Positions 36,601 through 46,899 are shown, counted from the first letter of the stretch. The stretch: DNA of 64,000 nt from Maritalea mobilis (GCF_004363175.1 NZ_SNYR01000001.1:1302001-1366000), one strand, 5' to 3'. The notes: generated by a model not told the origin, from the letters alone. Numbers and translations: made by a program.

Positions 36601-37317
36601 ATGATGGCGCAACCTGCGAAATTCAACTTTGATCTCGACCTCTCCAAGGCGACACGCGATTCTCAACTTATTGAAGACCGAGAGTTGCAGCAGATGCTAG
36701 ATCGCGCTCGCGCTGAAGGCCATGCCGCAGGTTATGCAGAAGGCGAGCAAAGTGCGCAAACACTTGCATTGCAACAATTGGTAGCGGCAACCCAAAGCCT
36801 TGCCAACCAGGCAGGTGCCTTTAACCAAGCAATGGACGAAGCCCAAAACGAACATTTTGCCACAGCGGCGCAACTTGGTGCAACGGTGGGCAAAAAACTG
36901 GCGGCACACCTTGTGGCCGCACAGCCTAGCACTGAAATTAAAGCGCTTTTGGCCGATTGCTTATCTACTCTTACACGCGCAGGCCACGTTGCCATTCGCT
37001 GCAATGAAGAACTAAGCACCCACATTAAGGAAATCGCTGAAGAACATGCAGCAAATTCTGGCTTTGAGGGTCGACTGATTATTTTGGGTGAACCAGACAT
37101 TCCACCCGGTGACTGCCGCATCGAATGGTCAGATGGCGGCTTGGTGCGCGAATTTGACACCATCAATGCCCAAATTGAAGAAAAAGTGGCCCAATATGTG
37201 ATGGCCAAAACGGGCCGTGCGCCCCACCCCGAAACACCCAATACAACCGATCAGGCCCCGCAAGCCAATTATGATGACTTGCCAGCTGATGACATGTTGA
37301 TTGGAGAGGAAGTGTAA
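36601..37317 (+). CDS. fliH: Flagellar assembly protein FliH
   Basis: The 238-aa protein has a helical N-terminal part that includes ARAEGHAAGYAEGEQ and a C-terminal domain with ECRIEWSDGG-like residues (CRIEWSDGGLVREF). These fit FliH (FlbE in Caulobacter), the regulator of the FliI ATPase. The gene directly abuts fliG and overlaps fliN by 1 nt. The sequence is divergent, so the symbol rests partly on position. Confidence 0.8.
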   Translation: MMAQPAKFNFDLDLSKATRDSQLIEDRELQQMLDRARAEGHAAGYAEGEQSAQTLALQQLVAATQSLANQAGAFNQAMDEAQNEHFATAAQLGATVGKKLAAHLVAAQPSTEIKALLADCLSTLTRAGHVAIRCNEELSTHIKEIAEEHAANSGFEGRLIILGEPDIPPGDCRIEWSDGGLVREFDTINAQIEEKVAQYVMAKTGRAPHPETPNTTDQAPQANYDDLPADDMLIGEEV

Positions 37318-37676
37318 TGAGCGATACCGACGATCCAATTGAAAATGAAGGCCCTTCCCTCGCAGATATGGCCGATCAACTAGAAGAAATGCAGCCTGCA
37401 GGCGGCGACCAGCAGGACGACAATTCAGACAAAACAGCTTCAGATCTTGAAGCTGTGTTTGACGTGCCTGTGCGCATTTCTGCCGTGCTTGGGCGCACCC
37501 GCATGCCGGTTTCTAAATTGCTGCAAATGGATGCAGGCACAATTGTAGAGCTGGATCGCCAAGTGGGCGAAGCCATCGATATTTACGTAAATGATCGCCT
37601 TGTGGCGCGTGGTGAAATTGTGTTGGTCGAGAACAAACTCGGCATCACCATGACCGAAATCATCAAGGCGAATTAG
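37317..37676 (+). CDS. fliN: Flagellar motor switch protein FliN
   Basis: This 119-aa component of the C-ring has an acidic N-terminal tail (about 1-45) and a C-terminal SpoA-type domain with the typical VPVRISAVLGRTRMPVSKLL and DRLVARGEIVLVENKLGI. It overlaps fliH by one base and precedes flbD by 10 bp. Confidence 0.94.
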   Translation: MSDTDDPIENEGPSLADMADQLEEMQPAGGDQQDDNSDKTASDLEAVFDVPVRISAVLGRTRMPVSKLLQMDAGTIVELDRQVGEAIDIYVNDRLVARGEIVLVENKLGITMTEIIKAN

Positions 37677-37686
37677 GAGTAATAAA

Positions 37687-39057
37687 ATGCGACTTCTGAT
37701 TATTGGCGCTCTGGAAGGCCAATTAAGCGAAGCGACGAAATTGGCCATGCAAGGCGGCGCAAAAGTTGCCCATGCTGACAGCATTGATGTGGCACTGGCC
37801 GCATTGCGCGCGGGGCGCGGCGCAGACTTGCTTTTGGCTGACGTGATGGCCGATATCCCGGGTCTATTGGCAGCGCTTGAAGCCGAACGCATCCATATCC
37901 CCGTTGTCGCATGCGGCACCGAAACCAATGCTGCCGCGGCCGTGAATGCCATTCGAGCTGGCGCGAAAGAATATATTCCGCTGCCGCCTGATGCAGAATT
38001 GATCGCTGCGATTATCCAAGCCGTTGCGCAGGAAAATTCTGACTTCGTCCACCGCGACCCAGCAATGGCGCGATTAGTGAAACTGGCCGACCAAATTGCA
38101 CCATCAGAAGCCAGCGTGCTGATCACAGGGGAAAGCGGCACGGGTAAAGAAGTGATCGCGAAATATGTGCACGCCCATTCAAAGCGTGCTGCAAAGCCTT
38201 TCATTTCGATCAACTGCGCAGCGATCCCAGATAATTTGCTGGAATCTGAATTGTTCGGCCATGAGAAGGGCGCCTTCACAGGCGCGGTTGGCCGTCGTAT
38301 CGGCAAGTTTGAAGAAGCAAATGGCGGCACATTGCTGCTCGACGAAATCTCGGAAATGGATATACGCTTGCAAGCAAAGCTGCTGCGGGCCATTCAAGAG
38401 CGTGTCATCGATCGCGTGGGCGGCACAAAACCTGTGCCAGTGGACATTCGCATTTTGGCCACATCGAACCGCGATCTCGCGCAAAGCGTTAAAGACGGCC
38501 ATTTCCGCGAAGATTTGTTGTTCCGCCTGAACGTCGTAAATTTGAAAATCCCAGCCCTGCGCGAACGCCCCGGCGACATCGCAATTTTGGCTGAACATTT
38601 TATCAAAAAATACGCCAAAGCAAACGGCGTAGAGGAGCGCCCGCTGTCGCAAGAAGCACGCGAAGAGCTGCTACGCGCGCCTTGGCCGGGCAACGTGCGC
38701 GAGTTGGAAAACACTCTCCACCGCGCCGTACTGTTGGCCACCGAAGATGAAATTGACGTGCAGTCTATCCGCTTGCCAGATGGCACCGGATTGGCTGAAG
38801 CTGCCGCAGCAAACAATATTGCGGCGCAGGCGGCACAAACAGCGGAAACCGCAACCCGTGCCATGGTGGGCCGCACAGTGGCCGATGTTGAAAAAGAGCT
38901 TATTCTCGACACGCTGGACCATTGCTTGGGCAATCGCACCCACGCCTCCAACATTCTGGGGATATCTATCCGCACCCTGCGGAATAAACTCAACCAATAT
39001 GCACAAGAAGGCGAAACTATTCCTGCGCCCGGCGAGAATCGCGGCAGCGCAGCATAA
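37687..39057 (+). CDS. flbD: Sigma-54-dependent flagellar regulator FlbD
   Basis: This 456-aa transcription activator has a degenerate receiver domain (about 1-115). A sigma-54 AAA+ domain follows (about 130-370) with GESGTGKE Walker A, the GAFTGA sigma-54 contact loop (near 196) and Walker B GGTLLLDE. A Fis-type HTH lies at the C-terminus (about 405-445). The receiver keeps an Asp in LLLAD but has lost the acidic pair at the end of its first strand (RLLIIGALEG). Regulation without phosphorylation, as with Caulobacter FlbD and FliX, is likely. It probably activates the fliK promoter. Confidence 0.93.
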   Translation: MRLLIIGALEGQLSEATKLAMQGGAKVAHADSIDVALAALRAGRGADLLLADVMADIPGLLAALEAERIHIPVVACGTETNAAAAVNAIRAGAKEYIPLPPDAELIAAIIQAVAQENSDFVHRDPAMARLVKLADQIAPSEASVLITGESGTGKEVIAKYVHAHSKRAAKPFISINCAAIPDNLLESELFGHEKGAFTGAVGRRIGKFEEANGGTLLLDEISEMDIRLQAKLLRAIQERVIDRVGGTKPVPVDIRILATSNRDLAQSVKDGHFREDLLFRLNVVNLKIPALRERPGDIAILAEHFIKKYAKANGVEERPLSQEAREELLRAPWPGNVRELENTLHRAVLLATEDEIDVQSIRLPDGTGLAEAAAANNIAAQAAQTAETATRAMVGRTVADVEKELILDTLDHCLGNRTHASNILGISIRTLRNKLNQYAQEGETIPAPGENRGSAA

Positions 39058-39086
39058 TGATCCAATTTTAAAGGCAAATCACGTCC

Positions 39087-41228
39087 ATGAGCGACAGCCA
39101 AACCACGCAACAAGCTGAGCAAACAGCACCATCACGCGGCTTGCCATCAATCGGCCGTATGGTGGAATTGTTGCGTCAGGGCGATTTTGCCTTGGCCTTC
39201 GGCATTATCTTCATCCTCGTGGTGCTGATCATGCCTATGCCTGCCATCATGCTCGACATGTTGTTGGCAGTGTCCATCGTGTTCTCTGTGCTGATCATGA
39301 TGACCACCTTGTTCATCCGCACACCACTGGAATTCTCGGCCTTCCCGACGGTCTTGCTGATTGCCGCAATGCTGCGGCTGGCGCTAAACTTGGCGTCAAC
39401 GCGTCTGATTTTGGCCAATGGCCACTTGGGCACCAACGCCGCTGGCAATGTGATTGAGGCATTCGGCAACTTCGTGATGCAAGGTAACTTTGTCATCGGC
39501 ATTATCGTTTTTGCGATTCTAGTGATTGTGAACTTTGTGGTGATCACCAAAGGTTCTGGCCGGATTGCTGAAGTGGCCGCGCGTTTCACCTTGGACGCCA
39601 TGCCGGGTAAACAAATGGCAGTGGATGCCGACTTGTCCGCTGGCTTGATCGACGAAGATGAAGCCCGCAAGCGCCGCAAAAATCTCGAAGACGAAAGCGC
39701 CTTTTTCGGTGCGATGGATGGTGCCTCTAAGTTTGTACGCGGTGACGCTATTGCGGGCCTTTTGATCACCTTTATCAATATTGTGGCTGGCATCATTATC
39801 GGTGTGGGTCAACAGCAGCTTTCGCTCGCAGAAGCCAGCAATAACTACACTTTGTTGACCGTGGGTGACGGTCTCGTTTCGCAAATTCCAGCGCTGATCG
39901 TGTCCACCGCCGCGGGCTTACTGGTGTCCAAAGCAGGCGTCACCGGCAGCGCCAACCAAGCGCTCGCCGAACAGTTTTCCGGCTATCCCCGTGCCCTTGG
40001 CATGACCGCTGGCGTAATGGCCATTATGGCCATCTTACCCGGCATGCCTGCCATTCCGTTTTTGGCCCTCGCCGGCGGCATGGGCTATCTCGCCTATAGT
40101 TCGCGCGGCCAAAAAGACAAAAAGGAAGCGATGGAAGTCGCCGAGAAAAAAGCCAAAGAAGTCGAAGAAGAAAGCAGCAAGCCAAAAGAAGCGCCAATCA
40201 CAGACGCGTTAAAAATGGACGAGCTAAAGCTGGAGCTGGGCTATGGCTTGCTGTCTATGGTGAAAGAGGACGAAACGGGCACTGATCGCTTGACCGAGCA
40301 AATCAAAGCCCTGCGTCGCCAACTGGCCACAGATATGGGCATTTTGATGCCTTCTGTCCGCATTTTGGATAATATGCAGTTGCAGCCCAACCAATATGTG
40401 GTGCGGATTAAAGAAGTCGATTCCGGCGGCGGTGAGGTCTATCCAAGCCAATATATGGTGATGGACCCGATGGGCAATCAGATTGAATTGCCGGGTACAC
40501 ATACGATTGAACCGACATTCGGCTTGCCTGCAACTTGGATTGATAGTGGCCTGCGGGATGAAGCGGAAATCAAGGGCTACACCATTGTAGACCCAGCTTC
40601 GGTGATCTCCACCCATTTGACCGAAATTCTAAAGGCAAATGTGTCTGACCTTCTGTCCTACGCGAACGTACAAGAGCTATTGAACAATCTACCCGCTGAG
40701 CAGCAAAAGCTTGTCGATGATATTGTGCCAAATTTGATCTCAGTATCCGGCATCCAGCGCGTACTTCAAATTCTGCTAAGCGAACGTATCTCAATTCGTG
40801 ACCTGCCCACCATTCTGGAAGGCATTGCCGAAGTGGCTGGCAGCGCCGCCACCGCCAAGCAAATGGCCGAACATGTGCGCACCCGACTTTCACGTCAGCT
40901 TTGCGCTGCCAATTCTGGACCCGATGGCAATTTGCCCATCATCACCCTGTCCCACGATTGGGAGAGCGATTTCGCAGACGCTTTAGTTGGCGACGGTAGC
41001 GAGCGGCACTTGGCGATGGCCCCTACCCGGTTGCACGAATTTATCAAGGCGGTGCAGCAGGCGTTTGAAGAAGCCGCACAAGTTGGCGAACTGCCCGTGC
41101 TGATCACTTCGCCCTCAATCCGCCCGCACGTACGCGCCATTATCGAACGGTTCCGCCCACAAACCGTAGTGATGAGCCAAAACGAAGTGCACCCGCGCGC
41201 CAAGCTCAAAACCATCGGAAGCATCTAG
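39087..41228 (+). CDS. flhA: Flagellar export gate protein FlhA
   Basis: FlhA is the membrane gate and substrate dock of the flagellar type III export apparatus. The 713-aa protein has eight predicted membrane segments in the first 350 residues, the conserved FHIPEP-type cytoplasmic loop region (DAMPGKQMAVDADLSAGL) and a large C-terminal cytosolic domain (about 375-713). It starts 29 bp after flbD. Confidence 0.96.
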   Translation: MSDSQTTQQAEQTAPSRGLPSIGRMVELLRQGDFALAFGIIFILVVLIMPMPAIMLDMLLAVSIVFSVLIMMTTLFIRTPLEFSAFPTVLLIAAMLRLALNLASTRLILANGHLGTNAAGNVIEAFGNFVMQGNFVIGIIVFAILVIVNFVVITKGSGRIAEVAARFTLDAMPGKQMAVDADLSAGLIDEDEARKRRKNLEDESAFFGAMDGASKFVRGDAIAGLLITFINIVAGIIIGVGQQQLSLAEASNNYTLLTVGDGLVSQIPALIVSTAAGLLVSKAGVTGSANQALAEQFSGYPRALGMTAGVMAIMAILPGMPAIPFLALAGGMGYLAYSSRGQKDKKEAMEVAEKKAKEVEEESSKPKEAPITDALKMDELKLELGYGLLSMVKEDETGTDRLTEQIKALRRQLATDMGILMPSVRILDNMQLQPNQYVVRIKEVDSGGGEVYPSQYMVMDPMGNQIELPGTHTIEPTFGLPATWIDSGLRDEAEIKGYTIVDPASVISTHLTEILKANVSDLLSYANVQELLNNLPAEQQKLVDDIVPNLISVSGIQRVLQILLSERISIRDLPTILEGIAEVAGSAATAKQMAEHVRTRLSRQLCAANSGPDGNLPIITLSHDWESDFADALVGDGSERHLAMAPTRLHEFIKAVQQAFEEAAQVGELPVLITSPSIRPHVRAIIERFRPQTVVMSQNEVHPRAKLKTIGSI

Positions 41229-41237
41229 GAAACAAAC

Positions 41238-41537
41238 ATGAGCGCCCCAACTTCCCACTTTGTCATTTTCCATAAGAAAGGGCCAAAGTGGCCAAGCGAA
41301 GGCCTCTCACTAAGTGACCCGATTGCACAGGAACATGCGCAATATTTTGCGCAATTTGTATCTCAAGGAAAATTGCTTGAAGGCGGTCCTTTTCCCGGCC
41401 ATTCTGGCGGCATGATGATTTTCGACTCGGGCGTTGGCGAAGAAGAAGTCCGCACCATTGCCGAAAACGATCCCGCAAGGATTGCGGGAGTTATGGATTT
41501 TGAGATCAAACAATGGATGCGCGTTTTTGGCGCGTAA
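41238..41537 (+). CDS. YciI-family protein
   Basis: This 99-aa protein of the YCII/dimeric alpha-beta barrel family has a pattern of a beta strand (SHFVIFHKKGP), a conserved His in EHAQYF, and a C-terminal DFEIKQWMRVF. Members are small dimeric enzymes of unclear function. It begins 9 bp after flhA, possibly by read-through of the operon. Confidence 0.85.
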   Translation: MSAPTSHFVIFHKKGPKWPSEGLSLSDPIAQEHAQYFAQFVSQGKLLEGGPFPGHSGGMMIFDSGVGEEEVRTIAENDPARIAGVMDFEIKQWMRVFGA

Positions 41538-41543
41538 AGACTT

Positions 41544-41906
41544 ATGATTAAAGGCCAGTGCCATTGCGGCACCATTTCTTATGAATATCGTGACACGCCA
41601 CCTTACGCCAATCGTTGCAATTGCTCGATTTGCCGCCGCTTGGGCGCACTCTGGATTTATTCTGACGCGAGCAACATCACGATAAATGGATTAGATGACA
41701 GCACCAGCATCTCCTATTCTCATGGAGATATGGAACTCGATTTCCGCACCTGCAATAAATGCGGCACCACCATCCTATGGCAAAGCCTTGAAACGCCCGG
41801 TGAAGGCCGCATGGCGCTCAACTTGAATATGGCCGATTTGAATGTGATCAATGAGATCCGGGTTCGCCATTTCGACGGTGCAGATACTTGGACCCATCTA
41901 GACTAA
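41544..41906 (+). CDS. GFA (CENP-V) domain protein
   Basis: This 120-aa zinc-binding protein of the glutathione-dependent formaldehyde-activating family has Cys6-x-Cys8, Cys25-x-Cys27-x2-Cys30 and a later CNKC pair. The assigned function is tentative; many members have no shown activity. It follows the YciI-family gene by 6 bp. Confidence 0.88.
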   Translation: MIKGQCHCGTISYEYRDTPPYANRCNCSICRRLGALWIYSDASNITINGLDDSTSISYSHGDMELDFRTCNKCGTTILWQSLETPGEGRMALNLNMADLNVINEIRVRHFDGADTWTHLD

Positions 41907-41909
41907 ATT

Positions 41910-41943
41910 AAATGGCCGCCCTCAACAGAGCGGCCATTTTTAT
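41910..41943. terminator. Bidirectional terminator between GFA and MFS genes
   Basis: AAATGGCCGC (41910-41919) pairs with GCGGCCATTT (41930-41939), followed by T-rich DNA on the plus strand and preceded by A-rich DNA. Confidence 0.85.
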
Positions 41944-43161
41944 TTATTGAGCAGGGGCCAATTTCGCACTGCGGACAATCAATGCACGCGCCGCAGCAAT
42001 AGCGGCAAAGACCGCTAAGCTGATCGCGAGCAAACCATAAAGCCCGGAAAATCCGATTTGGCCGATAATGGCCATGCTGGCAAAGGGCGAAACAACCTGC
42101 CCCAAAAACACAGACATGGTGAGAAATCCGCCCGCTCTGCCACGATGTTGTGCAGGCGTCACTTTAAGCGCGATCGAGACGAAATTGGGCATAACTGTCG
42201 CCAAGCCCCAGCCGACCAGAATTGCCCCAGCCAAGACAGGCCAAAAGCTCGTTGCCAAGGCGAGGATCAAGAACCCGGCGCTCATAAAGACATAGCCAAG
42301 CCCCAGTATGCCCGCCGCACCAATTTGCTTATGCAACCGCGCATAAAGCAACGCGGCGATACCGCCAGCAATGGTCAACGCCCCCAATGCGTTGCCCGTC
42401 GCCAAAGCTGCATCCAGCCCAAGGCTCTGCAAAAAGAACGGCAATTGGGTCGGCATCACAAAGAACATCATGCTGGTGAGCATTTGCAAAAAGATCATAC
42501 CGAACAGGATCAATTGCCAGCCTGCTTTTCCAGCTTGTAAATTCTGATTGCTAGCTGTTTTTTGTGTTTCTACAAATCGCTGCGGATCTCTGATTACGCG
42601 CCACATCAGAGGCAAAAAGAACGCCGCTAATCCATAAAGCAAAAATGCATATTGCGGAGAAAAGGCCGCCAAAAGTCCCGCCACGAAAATGGCAACAAAG
42701 CCACCAAAGTTTCGTGCGGAAATCTGAAGGCCCATCAATTGCTGGCGTTGATCGCCTTCAAAATAATCTCCAATCAAGGCCGTCTGCGCTGTCATGATCA
42801 AGGCTACCGCCACGCCCATCACCAGCCGTGACGCAAAAATGCTATTTAGATCAGGCAGAACGACACCTGCCAAACCACTCAACACAAATAGGATAACACC
42901 AGAAAGCAGCAAAGCGCGCCGCCCCAGCTTGTCAGCAAGCACACCGATAAAAGGTGCGCACAACACAACGCTGATTGAGGGTGCCGGCACCAACATGCGG
43001 GTCAGCAATTCCACTTGTGGGTGATCGGCAAAGCGCATCTCTAATCCGGCAAGTGCTGGGCTTATGGTGGCATTGGCCATCGTCGTCAGCGTTGCAGCCA
43101 ACAACAAAGCAATACCGCGCGGATCACGCAAAACAGAGTTTGAAGATAATGAAAAGGGCAT
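41944..43161 (-). CDS. MFS transporter
   Basis: The 405-aa product has about 12 hydrophobic segments and the MFS signature GVLADKLGRR in the loop after segment 2. The family resembles the Bcr/CflA-type drug exporters. The substrate is unknown. It is monocistronic and convergent with the GFA gene. Confidence 0.88.
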   Translation of the reverse strand: MPFSLSSNSVLRDPRGIALLLAATLTTMANATISPALAGLEMRFADHPQVELLTRMLVPAPSISVVLCAPFIGVLADKLGRRALLLSGVILFVLSGLAGVVLPDLNSIFASRLVMGVAVALIMTAQTALIGDYFEGDQRQQLMGLQISARNFGGFVAIFVAGLLAAFSPQYAFLLYGLAAFFLPLMWRVIRDPQRFVETQKTASNQNLQAGKAGWQLILFGMIFLQMLTSMMFFVMPTQLPFFLQSLGLDAALATGNALGALTIAGGIAALLYARLHKQIGAAGILGLGYVFMSAGFLILALATSFWPVLAGAILVGWGLATVMPNFVSIALKVTPAQHRGRAGGFLTMSVFLGQVVSPFASMAIIGQIGFSGLYGLLAISLAVFAAIAAARALIVRSAKLAPAQ

Positions 43162-43340
43162 AGCTAAATCCTTTAAATATGAGCCATGCCCTCCTATTTA
43201 CAACTTCAAGCTAACTTTAGGTCAAGAGCTTTATTGCCATCAATTTCATTCTGCAGCTTGAATCAAATCTCAATCAGCTTAGAAGTGACATTGCGTGACT
43301 CAATTCGAGGCGCAAGATTGACTTAAACAAAGGATCGAAA

Positions 43341-43931
43341 ATGAAGAAATTTCTGACATCGCTCATCTTTTTGCTCAGCTTCACAGCACCAGCATTTGCC
43401 CACCTCAACCCAGCCGAACATGGCTCGTTTTCTGCCGGGTTTACCCACCCGATTTTCGGCATGGATCATGTGTTGGTGATGTTCGCCGTAGGCCTTTGGG
43501 CATGGCAAATTGGTGGTAAAGCCATTGTTGCTGTACCATCAGCTTTTGTAGCGGCAATGATTGTGGGCTTTGCCCTTTCACTGCTTGGTGCCCCGTTGCC
43601 ATTTGTAGAGCCAACTATCCTAGCGTCAGTTGTCGCACTTGGCTTGTTGCTCACATTCGCCGTTAAGTTGCCAAGCACCACGGGTGCTGTGTTGGTGGGT
43701 GCATTCGCCTTATTCCATGGCCATGCTCACGGCAGTGAGTTGGGCGGCGCCACGGCGCTTAGCTATGCACTTGGCTTCGCGCTGGCCACTGCAACACTAC
43801 ACGCAGGCGGCATTGCGCTTGGCCTCACCATCGACAAACTGTTTGGCACCAAAAATCAAACAGCAATTGCCCTCAGCCGCGCAGTCGGCGGCATGACTGT
43901 GTTTGCTGGCTTAAGCCTATTCTTTGCATAG
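43341..43931 (+). CDS. HupE/UreJ family protein
   Basis: This 196-aa membrane protein has a signal-like first segment, HPIFGMDHVLVM (about 33-44) and a His-rich FHGHAHGSE (about 124-132). These match the HupE/UreJ nickel or cobalt transport accessory family. An AAAGGA ribosome-binding site precedes the ATG. No urease or hydrogenase gene is nearby, so its metal role is inferred. Confidence 0.9.
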   Translation: MKKFLTSLIFLLSFTAPAFAHLNPAEHGSFSAGFTHPIFGMDHVLVMFAVGLWAWQIGGKAIVAVPSAFVAAMIVGFALSLLGAPLPFVEPTILASVVALGLLLTFAVKLPSTTGAVLVGAFALFHGHAHGSELGGATALSYALGFALATATLHAGGIALGLTIDKLFGTKNQTAIALSRAVGGMTVFAGLSLFFA

Positions 43932-43942
43932 AGATTGATGGA

Positions 43943-43965
43943 ATGGGCGTGAACCTCACGCCCAT
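43943..43965. terminator. Stem-loop between hupE/ureJ-like gene and sdaA
   Basis: ATGGGCGTGA (43943-43952) pairs with TCACGCCCAT (43956-43965) around a 3-nt loop. There is no T-run, so it is a weak or factor-dependent terminator for the convergent genes. Confidence 0.5.
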
Positions 43966-43969
43966 CTCG

Positions 43970-45364
43970 CTAACACGCCGTGTAGTTTACGGATAACCCG
44001 CCAAGCGACGTTTCTTTATAGCGGTTATCCATATCTTTGCCGGTCTCATACATAGTTTTAATACAGGCATCGAGCGAAATGATATGCTCGCCATCACCAT
44101 TCAGCGCCAACGACGCAGCGGCAACTGCTTTGATCGCGCCAAGCCCGTTGCGCTCGATGCACGGCACCTGCACCAACCCGTTTACTGGGTCGCAAGTCAT
44201 GCCCAAATGGTGTTCAAGCGCAATTTCTGATGCGTTTTCAATCTGCTCATTGGTGCCGCCCAAAACCGCGCAAAGTGCGGCGGCCGCCATCGCAGACGCA
44301 GAGCCGACTTCACCCTGACAGCCAACTTCAGCACCGGAAATAGAAGCATTATGCTTGATCAGACCACCAATGGCCGCCCCGACCAAAAGCATGTCATATA
44401 CCTTTTTCTGCGTGGCCCCCGGCACATGCTCTAAATAATATTTGGTCACCGCAGGGAACACCCCCGCCGCCCCATTGGTGGGCGAAGTCACCACTTGGCC
44501 GCCAGCCGCATTCTCTTCATTTACCGCCATGGCGTATAGTGAAATCCAATCATTCACCGCATGAGGCATTTGCAGATTAGTGCCACGCTCTTCCAGCAAT
44601 TTACGGCGCACACCCGCCGCGCGGCGGCGTACTTTCAAACCGCCGGGCAAAATACCATCCAGCTCCAACCCTCGACCGATGCAATTATTCATCACATCCC
44701 AAAGCTTTTTCAGCCCCAACTCTAGATCTGTTTCGCTCATATGCGACAGTTCGTTAGCGCGTTTCATCTCGACGATGCTTTTGCCGCTCTTCTTGCCCAT
44801 CTCAAGCATTTGATTGGCATTTTTGAAGGGGAACGGCACCGACACCACATCGGTAACAGGCAATTGTTCAGACGATTCATACTCATCTTTCGTCATCACA
44901 AAGCCGCCGCCAATTGACAGATAGGTCTGGCTGTACCGAACCTCCCCCGCCTCATCTTTAAGGCTCAATACCATTGTGTTGGGGTGCGCCATCTCCTTGG
45001 TGTCGTAGTCAAAAATGATGGCGTTATCGCCCTCAAGCCCAATCTTAAAGCCTGAAACAGGTTCAATGCTTTTGCCAATGCGCAACAGCTCAAGCTTGTC
45101 TTCAGCTTCTGCACGATCAAAAGTTTCCGGCGAAAAGCCCAACAAGCCGAAAAGCACAGCTTGGTCTGTGGCATGGCCTTTGCCAGTGAAGGCAAGTGAC
45201 CCTTGCAATTGACATTCAATGTGGCATTTATCGCCGCGGTCAAAGCGGCCTTTATTTTTGATGAGATGTTCTAAAAACTGATTGGCCGCAACCATCGGCC
45301 CCATCGTGTGCGATGAGGATGGGCCAATCGACACTTTAAAAACGTCAAAGACGCTAACAAACAT
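43970..45364 (-). CDS. sdaA: L-serine ammonia-lyase (iron-sulfur)
   Basis: The enzyme converts L-serine to pyruvate and ammonia. The 464-aa protein combines the beta and alpha domains in one chain. Conserved motifs are [14 protein letters not shown] near the start, and the cluster-ligand cysteines in [29 protein letters not shown] and the C-terminal YTAC. The length is typical. The start is supported by GGGAAGAG. Confidence 0.95.
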   Translation of the reverse strand: MFVSVFDVFKVSIGPSSSHTMGPMVAANQFLEHLIKNKGRFDRGDKCHIECQLQGSLAFTGKGHATDQAVLFGLLGFSPETFDRAEAEDKLELLRIGKSIEPVSGFKIGLEGDNAIIFDYDTKEMAHPNTMVLSLKDEAGEVRYSQTYLSIGGGFVMTKDEYESSEQLPVTDVVSVPFPFKNANQMLEMGKKSGKSIVEMKRANELSHMSETDLELGLKKLWDVMNNCIGRGLELDGILPGGLKVRRRAAGVRRKLLEERGTNLQMPHAVNDWISLYAMAVNEENAAGGQVVTSPTNGAAGVFPAVTKYYLEHVPGATQKKVYDMLLVGAAIGGLIKHNASISGAEVGCQGEVGSASAMAAAALCAVLGGTNEQIENASEIALEHHLGMTCDPVNGLVQVPCIERNGLGAIKAVAAASLALNGDGEHIISLDACIKTMYETGKDMDNRYKETSLGGLSVNYTAC

Positions 45365-45447
45365 TTCAACTCTTCCCTAGCTTATCGCAATACTCAAAAT
45401 TGATATGCAATTTTGGATGCTTTTGTTTTGCCCTAGGAGTAACGTTG

Positions 45448-45482
45448 AAAAAGGGCCAGTGCAAAGGAAATTGCACTGGCCC
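45448..45482 (-). terminator. Terminator of the permease gene
   Basis: A perfect 12-bp stem (GGGCCAGTGCAA at 45453-45464 with TTGCACTGGCCC at 45471-45482) is followed on the minus strand by a T-run (45452-45448). Confidence 0.9.
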
Positions 45483-45511
45483 TCATGTAAACTTTCGTCG
45501 GTGCGACAATT

Positions 45512-46549
45512 CTAGCCAGCGGCAATCATCTGATAGATAATGCCGAATAGAATGGCCCCACCAATGCCAAACCCCAGATAGGTGGCAAAGATTTGCTTTT
45601 TCACCAGCGAGAAAACCGCTGTCATCGCTGGAATTGAGCTAACCGAACCCGCAATCATAAAGCTCATTGCAGCCCCAACACTCATGCCCTGGCCCACAAG
45701 ACCATCCACCAGCGGCACCGCCGCATAGGAGTTCAAATAGGCTGGCGCGCCCACCAAAGCAGCAATCGCGATTGGGATAACCCCCTCACCACCAACGAGC
45801 TGCACCACAAGCGACGCCGGCACATAGGTGACCAACAAAGCCTCCAACACATAGGCAAAGGCAAGCCATTTGCCCAAGAAGGTGAGATTGCTCAAACCTT
45901 CTTTTTTGAAGACTCCAATGCGACCTTGCTCTTGCCAGAATGCCCATTTGGGTTGGCCCTTAAACTTGGACGCACCGCAAGTGGATTTGCGATAATCTGG
46001 CTTTAGCGGGTCAGCCAACGCGCCGCGCTTGCCGATAAATTTGAGGCCAAAGCCACCCAAAAGGCCAAGCGACACGGCGAACACGGCTTTGGAGATGGCA
46101 AACTCCCAACCGAGCACAGACCCGGTGATGACAAAGGTGGGCGGGTCAATCAAAGGGGACGACAGCCAAAAGGCCATAACTGCCGAAATTGGAGCACCAA
46201 CCGTCAATAAACCAGCGATAAAGGGGATTACCTGGCATGAACAAAATGGTGCCAACCCGCCCACAAGTGCGGCCGCAAATATCATCTGAACTTCGCGACC
46301 TTCAAAAGCTTTGCCGATAACACCTTCAGCACCTGTTGCTTTCAAATATCCGATCAGCAGCACCGCGACCAAAAGAAATGGCAGCGTAGAAAGAAACGCT
46401 CTGCTTGCGAATTGAACGATGGGCATAAAGTTCGCCCAATCCAGCACCGCGACAAGCGATAAGATGATGGCAATCATCACCGGAACTTGCGTTAGAAACT
46501 TTAAAATATGCCCCGGTGTAACGGGCTGTCGTGCCGAAATGTCAGACAT
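45512..46549 (-). CDS. DUF318/ArsP-type permease
   Basis: This 345-aa membrane protein has eight or more hydrophobic segments. The PFCSCQVIP motif (about 114-122) and a following Pro/Gly-rich channel region match PF03773. ArsP members export organic arsenicals; others are of unknown substrate. The ATG at 46549 overlaps the end of the ArsR gene by 8 nt, replacing the annotated longer start. It is controlled by the ArsR regulator. Confidence 0.86.
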   Translation of the reverse strand: MSDISARQPVTPGHILKFLTQVPVMIAIILSLVAVLDWANFMPIVQFASRAFLSTLPFLLVAVLLIGYLKATGAEGVIGKAFEGREVQMIFAAALVGGLAPFCSCQVIPFIAGLLTVGAPISAVMAFWLSSPLIDPPTFVITGSVLGWEFAISKAVFAVSLGLLGGFGLKFIGKRGALADPLKPDYRKSTCGASKFKGQPKWAFWQEQGRIGVFKKEGLSNLTFLGKWLAFAYVLEALLVTYVPASLVVQLVGGEGVIPIAIAALVGAPAYLNSYAAVPLVDGLVGQGMSVGAAMSFMIAGSVSSIPAMTAVFSLVKKQIFATYLGFGIGGAILFGIIYQMIAAG

Positions 46550-46886
46550 CGCTTTTCTCCCTAACGCCAACTTCGCGCCCATTGTCTGCAAGGCACGCAT
46601 CAGCACAGCATTGATCAATGATGAAGCTGCCCACATGATTTAAGAAATCAAAATTGGCGCGGCTCACAATTGTGCGCCCCTGCTTTTCTTGATCAATCAG
46701 GCCTGCTGCGGCCATAAATTTAAGATGATGATTGAGCGTTGACGCGGCGATACCTGTGCGAGCTTGAATATCCCCCACCAACAAACCGGCCTCGCCAGCA
46801 CGCACCAAACATAACAATACCTGCAATCGAGGTTCTGACCCCATGGCCGAAAAAGCCTGCGCTGCGCGCTCCAATTCCACAGTCAT
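46542..46886 (-). CDS. ArsR-family repressor
   Basis: This 114-aa winged-HTH repressor has AAQAFSAMGSEPRLQVLLCL, then LVGDIQARTGIAASTLNHHLKF as the DNA-recognition helix. A C-terminal CCADAC cluster could bind metalloid or metal. It is co-transcribed with the permease. A palindrome just upstream is its probable operator. Confidence 0.9.
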   Translation of the reverse strand: MTVELERAAQAFSAMGSEPRLQVLLCLVRAGEAGLLVGDIQARTGIAASTLNHHLKFMAAAGLIDQEKQGRTIVSRANFDFLNHVGSFIIDQCCADACLADNGREVGVREKSDV

Positions 46887-46899
46887 GTTTTTCTCTTTT

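Noticed and set aside
37440-38393. Minus-strand ORF (317 aa) across fliN and flbD
   Set aside because: Opposite two well-supported flagellar genes; it spans the fliN-flbD boundary, so it is an artefact of codon composition.
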